From: Pseudomonadota bacterium
GTDB taxonomy: Bacteria > Pseudomonadota > Gammaproteobacteria > Burkholderiales > Burkholderiaceae_D
Reading direction: 5' to 3'
Length of the DNA: 8,562 nt
Assembly (NCBI GenBank): GCA_018241865.1
Contig: JAFECY010000118.1
Span: 1-8,562, forward strand
Below, in pieces: positions 1 to 6,223 of the stretch. Numbering within the stretch: the first letter of the stretch is position 1; every line of letters starts with the position of its first letter. A model generated the notes under the pieces. It was not told the DNA's origin. It ran no database searches and worked only from the letters and a program-made list of their open reading frames with translations. The translations under genes and the position numbers were made by a program.

Positions 1-30
1 CCCGGCTCCGCATTGCAGCCGGGTTTTTTT
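1..30 (+). terminator. Rho-independent terminator or attenuator just upstream of metH
   Basis: A perfect 7-bp stem (CCCGGCT at 1-7 with AGCCGGG at 17-23) and a 9-base loop are followed directly by seven T residues (24-30), which is the standard intrinsic terminator layout. The stem may extend beyond the window edge. Only 23 bases separate the T-tract from the metH ATG, which leaves little room for a separate promoter. It could end an upstream gene. It could also be the expression platform of a metH leader (cobalamin, SAM or SAH riboswitch families control methionine-cycle genes in proteobacteria). The leader itself is outside the window, so which of the two applies cannot be decided here. Confidence 0.85.
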
Positions 31-53
31 ATTGCCGATTACCAAAACGCATT

Positions 54-3000
54 ATGACTCTTGCCGCCACCATCTCCACCGATACCGAAGCCCTGTTGCG
101 CGACCTTTTGTCCCGCCGCATCCTGATTCTCGACGGCGCGATGGGCACCATGATCCAGCAGTGCAAGCTGGGCGAGGCGGAATATCGTGGCGCGCGTTTC
201 AAGGATTTCGTTGTGCCGGGCAAGGACTTGTTCGTCAAGGGCAACAACGAATTGCTGACGTTGACCCAGCCGCACATCATTCAGGAAATCCACGAGCAAT
301 ACCTCGCCGCCGGCGCCGACCTGATCGAAACCAATACCTTCGGCGCCACCAGCGTGGCGCAGGACGATTACCACATGGCGCATCTGGTGTATGAGATGAA
401 TGTGCAAGCGGCAAAGCTCGCGCGCGCCGCCTGCGACAAGTATTCGACCGCCGACAAGCCGCGCTTCGTCGCCGGCGCACTCGGCCCGACGCCGAAGACC
501 GCCTCGATCTCGCCCGACGTCAACGACCCGGCGGCGCGCAACGTCACCTTCGATCAACTGGTCGCTGCTTATCTCGAACAGACCCGTGCTTTGGTGGAAG
601 GCGGTGCGGATGTGCTGCTGGTCGAAACGATTTTCGATACGCTCAACTGCAAGGCGGCGCTGTTCGCCATCGATACCTTCTTCGAGGAGAGCGGCAAGAA
701 GCTGCCGATCATGATTTCAGGCACCGTCACCGATGCCTCCGGCCGCATCCTCTCGGGCCAGACCGTGCCGGCCTTCTGGCACTCGGTGCGGCACGCCAAA
801 CCTTTGACCGTCGGCCTCAACTGCGCGCTTGGCGCGGCGCTGATGCGGCCGTATGCGGAAGAGTTGTCGAAGATCGCCGACACCTTCGTCTGCATCTACC
901 CGAACGCCGGCTTGCCCAACCCGATGGCCGATACCGGCTTCGATGAGACGCCAGATGTCACCTCATCGCTGTTGAAAGATTTCGCTGAAAGCGGTTTCGT
1001 GAACATCGCCGGCGGTTGCTGCGGCACCACGCCGGCGCATATCAAGGCGATTGCCGAGGTGGTGGCGAAGATCGCGCCGCGCCAGTTGCCCGAGTCCGAC
1101 CACAGGATGAAACTGTCGGGCCTGGAGCCTTTCATCATCGACGACGATTCGCTGTTCGTCAACGTCGGCGAGCGCACCAACGTCACCGGCTCGAAAGCCT
1201 TCGCGCGCCTGATCCTGAACGAGCAATACGACGAAGCGCTGTCTGTCGCGCGTCAGCAAGTGGAAAACGGCGCGCAGATCATCGACATCAACATGGACGA
1301 AGCGATGCTGGATTCGGTCGCCGCCATGACGCGCTTTTTGAACCTGATCGCCGGCGAGCCGGACATCGCCCGCGTGCCGATCATGATCGACTCCTCCAAG
1401 TGGAGCGTGATCGAGGCGGGCCTGAAATGCGTGCAGGGCAAGGCGGTGGTCAACTCGATCTCGATGAAGGAGGGCGAGGAAGAATTCCTGCGTCAGGCCA
1501 AGCTATGCCGGCGCTACGGCGCGGCGGTAATCGTCATGGCCTTCGACGAAAAAGGTCAAGCCGATACCTTCGCCCGCAAGACCGAGATTTGCGCGCGCGC
1601 CTACAAGCTCTTGACCGAACAAGTCGGCTTCCCGCCGGAAGACATCATCTTCGACCCGAACATTTTCGCCATCGCTACCGGCATCGAAGAACACAATAAC
1701 TACGCGGTCGATTTCATTGAAGCGACGCGCTGGATACATCAGAACCTGCCGTATGCGAAGATTTCCGGCGGCGTCTCGAATGTCAGCTTCTCGTTCCGCG
1801 GCAACGACCCGGCGCGCGAAGCAATTCATACGGTGTTCCTCTACCACGCCATCCAAGCCGGCATGACCATGGGCATCGTCAACGCCGGCATGGTCGGCGT
1901 GTATGACGACCTGCCGGCAGAATTGCGCGAGCGCGTCGAAGACGTGGTCTTGAATCGTAGGGAAGATGCGACCGAGCGCATGATCGAATTCGCCGCCACG
2001 CTGAAGGCTGGCGACAAAAAAGAAGAAGCGACGCTGGAATGGCGCAACGATGTCGTTGAAAAGCGCCTATCGCATGCGCTGGTGCATGGCATCACGCAAT
2101 GGATCGTCGAGGATACCGAGGAGGTGCGGCAGAAGATCGCCGCGCGCGGCGGCCGTCCCATCGAAGTCATCGAAGGCCCGCTGATGGATGGCATGAACAT
2201 CGTCGGCGACCTGTTCGGTCAGGGCAAGATGTTCTTGCCACAGGTGGTGAAATCGGCGCGCGTGATGAAGCAGGCGGTGGCGCATCTGATTCCTTTCATC
2301 GAAGAAGAAAAACGACAAGAGCAGGCGCGCACCGGCATCGTCGCCCGATCGCGCGGCAAAATCGTCATCGCCACCGTCAAGGGCGATGTGCACGACATCG
2401 GCAAGAACATTGTTTCGGTAGTCCTGCAATGCAATAACTTTGAAGTGGTCAACATGGGCGTGATGGTGCCCTGCGCCGACATCTTCGCCAAAGCCAAGGA
2501 AGAAAACGCCGACATCATCGGCCTATCTGGATTGATTACGCCTTCGTTGGAAGAAATGGCCTATGTGGCAAAAGAGATGCAGCGCGACCCCTATTTCCGC
2601 GAGCGGCAGACACCGCTGCTGGTGGGCGGCGCCACGACGTCGCGTGTGCATACCGCGGTGAAAATCGCGCCGAATTACGAGGGCCCGGTGGTGTATGTGC
2701 CGGATGCGTCGCGTACGGTGCCGGTGGCGCAATCGCTGCTGGGCGACGCTGCCCAGCGCGCGCAATATCTGGCCGAGATCGCCACCGATTACGAACGCAT
2801 CCGCGTCCAGCACGCCAACAAAAAAACGGTGCCGCTGCTAACGTTGGCGCAAGCACGCGCCAACAAAGCAAAGCTAGCGTTCACCGGTGAGCGCGCGCCA
2901 GTGAAACCGAAATTCCTTGGCCGCCGCGTGTTCGCTAATTACGACCTCGCCACACTGGCACGCTACATCGACTGGGGCCCCTTCTTTCAAACTTGGGACT

Positions 3001-3821
3001 TGGCTGGCCCGTATCCCGCAATCTTGAAAGATGAAGTAGTCGGCGAAGCAGCCTCGAAAGTATTTGAAGAAGGTCAGGCGCTGCTGAAAAAACTGATCGA
3101 AGGGCGCTGGCTCAGCGCCAACGGCGTGATGAGCTTCCTGCCGGCCAACAGCATCAACGACGACGATATCGAAATTTATACCGACGACACCCGTAGCGAA
3201 GTCGCCTTCACCTATTACGGTTTGCGTCAACAAACCGAGAAGCCGGTGATCGACGGCGTGGCACGGCCGAATCAATGCTTGGCCGATTTCATCGCGCCGA
3301 AATCATCCGGCGTGGCGGATTACATCGGCATGTTCGCCGTCACCGCCGGCATCGGCATCGAAAAATACGAGCAGCGTTTCGAGCAAGCCAACGACGATTA
3401 TTCCTCGATCATGCTGAAGTCGCTGGCCGACCGCTTGGCCGAAGCCTTCGCCGAACATCTACACGAACGCGTACGCAAGGAATTGTGGGCTTACGTACCG
3501 GACGAAGACTTGAGCAACGAGGCCTTGATCGGAGAAAGTTATCGCGGCATCCGCCCCGCGCCCGGCTATCCGGCCTGCCCCGAGCACACCGTCAAAGTGG
3601 ATGTGTTCAAGACCCTGCAGTGCGAAGAAATCGGCATGAAGTTGACCGAGTCCTACGCCATGTTCCCCGGCGCGTCGGTGTCGGGCTTTTACTTTGCCCA
3701 CCCGGAGTCGAAATACTTCAACGTCGGCAAGATCGGCATGGACCAGCTCGACGATATGGCGGCGCGGCGCGGCGTGACGAAGGAAGAACTGGAGCGCTGG
3801 CTGGCGCCGAATCTATCCTGA
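54..3821 (+). CDS. metH: Cobalamin-dependent methionine synthase (5-methyltetrahydrofolate--homocysteine methyltransferase)
   Basis: Cytoplasmic enzyme that moves the methyl group of 5-methyltetrahydrofolate through cobalamin to homocysteine, giving methionine and tetrahydrofolate. The 1255 residues are close to the E. coli length (about 1227) and all modules are present in order. The homocysteine-binding barrel is at about 20-335, with zinc ligands C257 (in GLNCALG), C322 and C323 (in GGCCGTTP). The pterin-binding barrel is at about 365-640 ([11 protein letters not shown], then [11 protein letters not shown]). The cobalamin cap is at about 660-745. The B12-binding domain is at about 765-895, with DVHDIGKN carrying D778 and the axial ligand H780, and S831 in GLITPS completing the usual His-Asp-Ser relay. 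The SAM-binding reactivation domain is at about 930-1240 ([12 protein letters not shown] from R1167, then a C-terminal RWLAPNL). The ATG at 54 gives about eight more residues before the first barrel than E. coli MetH. No Shine-Dalgarno-like sequence precedes it, so the start is likely but not certain. No frameshift or lost key residue is seen. Confidence 0.98.
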   Translation: MTLAATISTDTEALLRDLLSRRILILDGAMGTMIQQCKLGEAEYRGARFKDFVVPGKDLFVKGNNELLTLTQPHIIQEIHEQYLAAGADLIETNTFGATSVAQDDYHMAHLVYEMNVQAAKLARAACDKYSTADKPRFVAGALGPTPKTASISPDVNDPAARNVTFDQLVAAYLEQTRALVEGGADVLLVETIFDTLNCKAALFAIDTFFEESGKKLPIMISGTVTDASGRILSGQTVPAFWHSVRHAKPLTVGLNCALGAALMRPYAEELSKIADTFVCIYPNAGLPNPMADTGFDETPDVTSSLLKDFAESGFVNIAGGCCGTTPAHIKAIAEVVAKIAPRQLPESDHRMKLSGLEPFIIDDDSLFVNVGERTNVTGSKAFARLILNEQYDEALSVARQQVENGAQIIDINMDEAMLDSVAAMTRFLNLIAGEPDIARVPIMIDSSKWSVIEAGLKCVQGKAVVNSISMKEGEEEFLRQAKLCRRYGAAVIVMAFDEKGQADTFARKTEICARAYKLLTEQVGFPPEDIIFDPNIFAIATGIEEHNNYAVDFIEATRWIHQNLPYAKISGGVSNVSFSFRGNDPAREAIHTVFLYHAIQAGMTMGIVNAGMVGVYDDLPAELRERVEDVVLNRREDATERMIEFAATLKAGDKKEEATLEWRNDVVEKRLSHALVHGITQWIVEDTEEVRQKIAARGGRPIEVIEGPLMDGMNIVGDLFGQGKMFLPQVVKSARVMKQAVAHLIPFIEEEKRQEQARTGIVARSRGKIVIATVKGDVHDIGKNIVSVVLQCNNFEVVNMGVMVPCADIFAKAKEENADIIGLSGLITPSLEEMAYVAKEMQRDPYFRERQTPLLVGGATTSRVHTAVKIAPNYEGPVVYVPDASRTVPVAQSLLGDAAQRAQYLAEIATDYERIRVQHANKKTVPLLTLAQARANKAKLAFTGERAPVKPKFLGRRVFANYDLATLARYIDWGPFFQTWDLAGPYPAILKDEVVGEAASKVFEEGQALLKKLIEGRWLSANGVMSFLPANSINDDDIEIYTDDTRSEVAFTYYGLRQQTEKPVIDGVARPNQCLADFIAPKSSGVADYIGMFAVTAGIGIEKYEQRFEQANDDYSSIMLKSLADRLAEAFAEHLHERVRKELWAYVPDEDLSNEALIGESYRGIRPAPGYPACPEHTVKVDVFKTLQCEEIGMKLTESYAMFPGASVSGFYFAHPESKYFNVGKIGMDQLDDMAARRGVTKEELERWLAPNLS

Positions 3822-3840
3822 GCTAGTTGCACCAATGCGC

Positions 3841-3885
3841 GCCGGCGGCCGATCCATCCAGAATCAGATGATCCGGCCGCCGCCG
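3841..3885. terminator. GC-rich hairpin downstream of metH, possible terminator without a U-tract
   Basis: CGGCGGCCG (3843-3851) pairs with CGGCCGCCG (3874-3882) over nine bases. The stem continues inward as ATC (3852-3854) with GAT (3870-3872), with C3873 bulged, and adds two outer pairs after one mismatch. It begins about 20 bases after the metH stop. No T-run follows on the plus strand and no A-run precedes it, so it is not a classical intrinsic terminator. It may stabilise the metH 3' end or act with Rho. Confidence 0.5.
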
Positions 3886-4043
3886 ACACTTTGTAGGATC
3901 CGATTTGAACTTAGATTGGCAACTTTCAAAATCAATGCACTAGAAACCTAGAATAGGACGGCTTTGGTCGTTTCGTCCCAATTTATTAGATTTTCCTATT
4001 TGGTACAGATGTTATTAAGTGCTGACCATCTTGCCGGTTCAAC

Positions 4044-4074
4044 TTGACCAACAGGGTTTGCGAAAACTGGTCAA
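4044..4074. repeat. Inverted repeat TTGACCA / TGGTCAA
   Basis: A perfect 7-bp inverted repeat (4044-4050 with 4068-4074) with a 17-base spacer. A third TGACCA, in the same orientation as the first arm, lies at 4023-4028, so the three motifs are spaced about 22 bases apart. It could be a weak hairpin in the 3' region of the nuclease transcript, a protein-binding site, or chance. There is no T-tract. Confidence 0.35.
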
Positions 4075-4119
4075 AGCTTATTGGAGGCATGGGTGCCGGC
4101 TGCAACTTATTATTAAATT

Positions 4120-4950
4120 CTATTCGTACCAGTCCGAAGTATCAATTTGAATTCCCTCGGCCTCAACTATTGGCTTCATGGGTTGATCAACCGTGGCATA
4201 CCCAGAAAACGTAAAGGGATACTCATCATTCAGTTGGGCATGATCATCATCCCGTCCCCATTCCATAGAAATATAGGCTGTTCCTTCACCAGAGAATTCA
4301 ATAGTTCGTGCATTTATTGCTGTAATTTCCCAACTTGATATCTCAGTTCCTTCGATGATGCTGTTAGAGCTAAGGATATCAATCTGAGCGTTAGTCTCTC
4401 TCAATGATGCCGCAACTACAGCCTGATCAATGTGATGATGCAGAGATTGCTCAAGCTCGCTACTAGCATCTTCTATTGCAGCAAATATCATCCAAAGTGC
4501 TTCAATCGCATCTTTGACGCGTTTTTGCCCTTCATCACCATCGAGGTCAAATGTTTTAGGGCCTACATGAGTTAGCTTTGAAAGTGCATCAATGCTACTT
4601 TTCACGTCTGGCCAGGTTTCTTCAAGCTCGATGTTCAAGTCGGTTTTAGTGAATTCATCACTGAGTCCTTTCTGCACTGCATATTTGAATCGCTGGAACC
4701 GCGTAAGGCGACCTTCTTGAATATTTGTATCTTGAACAAACCAAGAACACTTTTTCACCATTTCATCTGGCGCGAGACGCTCCATCACGTGACGAAAAAG
4801 CTCCCGAAGTGAAAAAGCAAAGGCATTGAACTTAAGCGGGTTACCATCTTGATCTAGGAAGTCCAAGGCTGCTTTGAATAGCTTCTGCTCAAACTCAGTG
4901 GCCAAGCATCGTTCAATTTGTTCTTTGAGCATCTGCATATGACACTCCAT
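4120..4950 (-). CDS. Probable pPIWI-associating-nuclease family protein (second gene of the nuclease pair)
   Basis: 276 residues from the first ATG. The second in-frame ATG at 4938 is the better start: GGAG lies six bases before it (4945-4948, plus strand CTCC), while the ATG at 4950 has no clear ribosome-binding site, so 272 residues are more likely. No signal peptide or membrane segment is seen. The N-terminal half is helical, with strings I recall from proteins annotated as 'predicted pPIWI-associating nuclease': SLRELFRHVMERLAPDE (about 47-63), CSWF (68-71), RFQRFKYAVQKGLSD (84-98) and LSKLTHVGPKTF (123-134). The C-terminal part (about 200-276) looks strand-rich, with ISMEWGRDDD and YPFTFSG. 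The family name comes from computational work linking it to prokaryotic PIWI conflict systems. No PIWI gene is seen here and no active site can be named with confidence. It is the downstream gene of a pair, 63 bases after the Mrr-like nuclease gene, in AT-rich DNA. The function is inferred: defence or restriction. Confidence 0.55.
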   Translation of the reverse strand: MECHMQMLKEQIERCLATEFEQKLFKAALDFLDQDGNPLKFNAFAFSLRELFRHVMERLAPDEMVKKCSWFVQDTNIQEGRLTRFQRFKYAVQKGLSDEFTKTDLNIELEETWPDVKSSIDALSKLTHVGPKTFDLDGDEGQKRVKDAIEALWMIFAAIEDASSELEQSLHHHIDQAVVAASLRETNAQIDILSSNSIIEGTEISSWEITAINARTIEFSGEGTAYISMEWGRDDDHAQLNDEYPFTFSGYATVDQPMKPIVEAEGIQIDTSDWYE

Positions 4951-5013
4951 GAAATTTAACGCCGACGTTCAACGGCCGCCATAAAAAGTCCGCTGTAACT
5001 AGAAATTGGATTT

Positions 5014-5922
5014 TCAGTATTCGCGTATCTCGATCTCTTCGATATTTGCGGGCTTTAATAGCGCGTTCAATTTTTCAACCACATCCTTACGCAACTTGTT
5101 TAGTTGGTCTTGTAGAGAACGATCTAATATTTCAATGACCGTCTGATGTTCTATGATTCGCCCCGTTTTTATCCCTTCTGTGGCAATGGCTCTTATCGAT
5201 TGCAGTTTTTTCTTGATGTCTTTTATTTCGGCTGAAGTCGTTTTCGGGACACGGCACTGATCGATGACATGTCCCGATTTATCTTTCAATACACCAGTAG
5301 TAACGGCTTGCTGCAAGAGAGATATTGCTTCAATAAAGTCGGTCGCCCGGTTTTCGAGATGAAATGCAGTTCTAATAGCAGGGCGATCGAACGCGACAAC
5401 CAGCATTTGAAGATAATGTTCATCCTCGGAATAGCGCTGCCGATATTTCAAAACGTTGTCGTAGTATCGATACATAAGACTGACGTTGCTGTTTAATGCT
5501 TCTACGTAATCGTCCCAAAACCAAAGAGAGACTTTCATTGCGTGACCATTATGGTTATATAGCCGAACGTATTCCTGCAAGTGGGTATCTCTTGGTCCAG
5601 TTGTTGCTATGACAAAACGATTTAAATCGGGAGAAAATGATTTCGCGGATGAAATTTCGGCGTCAATCTCCAAGGTCGTTAGTGAACTTGATGGAGCAGC
5701 TACACCATTGAGTTTCGTTTTTCTTTTCTTGCATTGGACCCCCGTCTGCTCCTTAGCTCCATAGTTGTAGCCAAATACATCTACGCCTGACTGGCTTTGC
5801 CCCTCGCGTCCATTGCGTTCTGCATAATCGTCGCCCCATTTTTTTCGGCATAAATCAAGGGTGACTAGCTCGAAATCCTGCCAGTAGCTTGGAGGGGGAA
5901 TCTCTGCAAAAACATTTCCCAT
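5014..5922 (-). CDS. Mrr-like PD-(D/E)XK restriction endonuclease
   Basis: 302 residues, predicted cytoplasmic. The N-terminal half (about 12-140) has the order of a Mrr-type restriction-endonuclease fold: an early helix WQDFELVTLDL (E18), then SGVDVFG with D48, then GVQCKKR with Q63 and K65, giving a D...QxK active site. LTTLEIDAEISSAKSF (81-96) and RFVIATTGPRD (102-112) fit the later helices and strand of this nuclease type, and LWFWDDY (133-139) closes the domain. QxK in place of ExK is common in Mrr relatives. The C-terminal half (about 165-302) is helical and charged, with a likely coiled coil near 228-290, and could be a partner- or target-sensing region. The ATG at 5922 is supported by AGGA five bases upstream. 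It leads a two-gene unit with the pPIWI-associating-nuclease-like gene and lies next to TniB/TniQ genes, which suggests mobile-element cargo cutting foreign DNA. No methyltransferase is seen nearby, so self-protection must come from target type, a trigger or partner control. Confidence 0.75.
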   Translation of the reverse strand: MGNVFAEIPPPSYWQDFELVTLDLCRKKWGDDYAERNGREGQSQSGVDVFGYNYGAKEQTGVQCKKRKTKLNGVAAPSSSLTTLEIDAEISSAKSFSPDLNRFVIATTGPRDTHLQEYVRLYNHNGHAMKVSLWFWDDYVEALNSNVSLMYRYYDNVLKYRQRYSEDEHYLQMLVVAFDRPAIRTAFHLENRATDFIEAISLLQQAVTTGVLKDKSGHVIDQCRVPKTTSAEIKDIKKKLQSIRAIATEGIKTGRIIEHQTVIEILDRSLQDQLNKLRKDVVEKLNALLKPANIEEIEIREY

Positions 5923-5927
5923 AAATG

Positions 5928-5931
5928 TCCT
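5928..5931 (-). promoter_or_regulatory. Ribosome-binding site of the Mrr-like nuclease
   Basis: AGGA on the minus strand, five bases before the ATG at 5922. It fixes the start and argues against a longer product. Confidence 0.65.
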
Positions 5932-5948
5932 GAAAAATCCAAATGAGA

Positions 5949-5956
5949 TTTATATA
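5949..5956 (-). promoter_or_regulatory. Possible -10 element of the nuclease pair
   Basis: TATATAAA on the minus strand lies about 27 bases before the start codon and contains TATAAA, a five-of-six match to the sigma-70 -10 consensus. No good -35 box is present 16-18 bases upstream, so it would be a weak or activator-dependent promoter. The call is tentative. Confidence 0.25.
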
Positions 5957-6035
5957 GCCAATCTTATGCGGTATGCCCGATGACCCACCGGTACACACTT
6001 GGCTGAAATATTTAGGAAAGCTCGTTAATCAAAAC

Positions 6036-6045
6036 TTCACGTGAA
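6036..6045. repeat. 10-bp palindrome TTCACGTGAA, possible operator
   Basis: A perfect palindrome about 115-125 bases upstream of the Mrr-like nuclease start. It may be a binding site for a dimeric regulator, but no regulator gene is seen in the window and the distance is long for direct repression. It may also be chance. Confidence 0.25.
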
Positions 6046-6223
6046 TCGTGTTTAGATGTGCAAAATACGGAATCTGATATGGGGCGCCGAATATTGCACC
6101 AACTACAACTGTCAAACGGCACACATCCCATGCGTTTACGTACATTAGGCAAGATATTATCGCCGATCAACGTTCTTAGCCGAAAGCAGCCAGAAAGTAC
6201 ACGAGCGTTAGATTGGTCAACAG

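Larger units (their letters stand above)
3822..4119. other. Gene-free region between convergent metH and the nuclease unit; probable accessory-element boundary
   Basis: No convincing coding sequence is present. Composition changes from GC-rich up to about 3885 to AT-rich afterwards. The region contains a GC hairpin just after metH (3843-3882), a weak 5-bp stem GGACG/CGTCC (3956-3960 with 3974-3978), three TGACCA/TGGTCA motifs (4023, 4045 and 4068) and two copies of a TGCCGG-N2/3-CAACTT motif (4032-4045 and 4094-4108). If the neighbouring TniB/TniQ genes belong to an element whose cargo lies next to metH, its end should be here. A TGT trinucleotide at 3892-3894 lies at the composition change, but TGT is too short to prove an end. 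Confidence 0.5.
5923..6223. other. Gene-free region between tniQ and the nuclease pair
   Basis: About 300 bases, AT-richer than tniQ, lying after the tniQ stop and before the nuclease gene start on the minus strand. Open frames here (for example one at 6012-6335 on the minus strand) overlap the tniQ 3' end in another frame and show no family features. Visible signals are a -10-like TATATAAA (minus strand, 5949-5956), a 10-bp palindrome TTCACGTGAA (6036-6045) and the nuclease ribosome-binding site. No clear intrinsic terminator for tniQ is present. Confidence 0.5.

Noticed and set aside
4147..4338. 63-residue plus-strand open frame inside the 4120 gene
   Set aside because: Antisense shadow of a better-supported gene, with no ribosome-binding site or motif.
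4951..5013. Possible attC-like or regulatory structure in the 63-base gap between the two nuclease genes
   Set aside because: Only a 4-bp stem (GCCG/CGGC) can be formed and integron core sites are absent; it reads as a plain intercistronic gap.
3911..6216. Shared 9-mer TTAGATTGG at 3911-3919 and 6208-6216, considered as element-end repeats flanking the nuclease pair
   Set aside because: A single 9-base match in the same orientation is expected by chance over this length, and the following bases agree only loosely.
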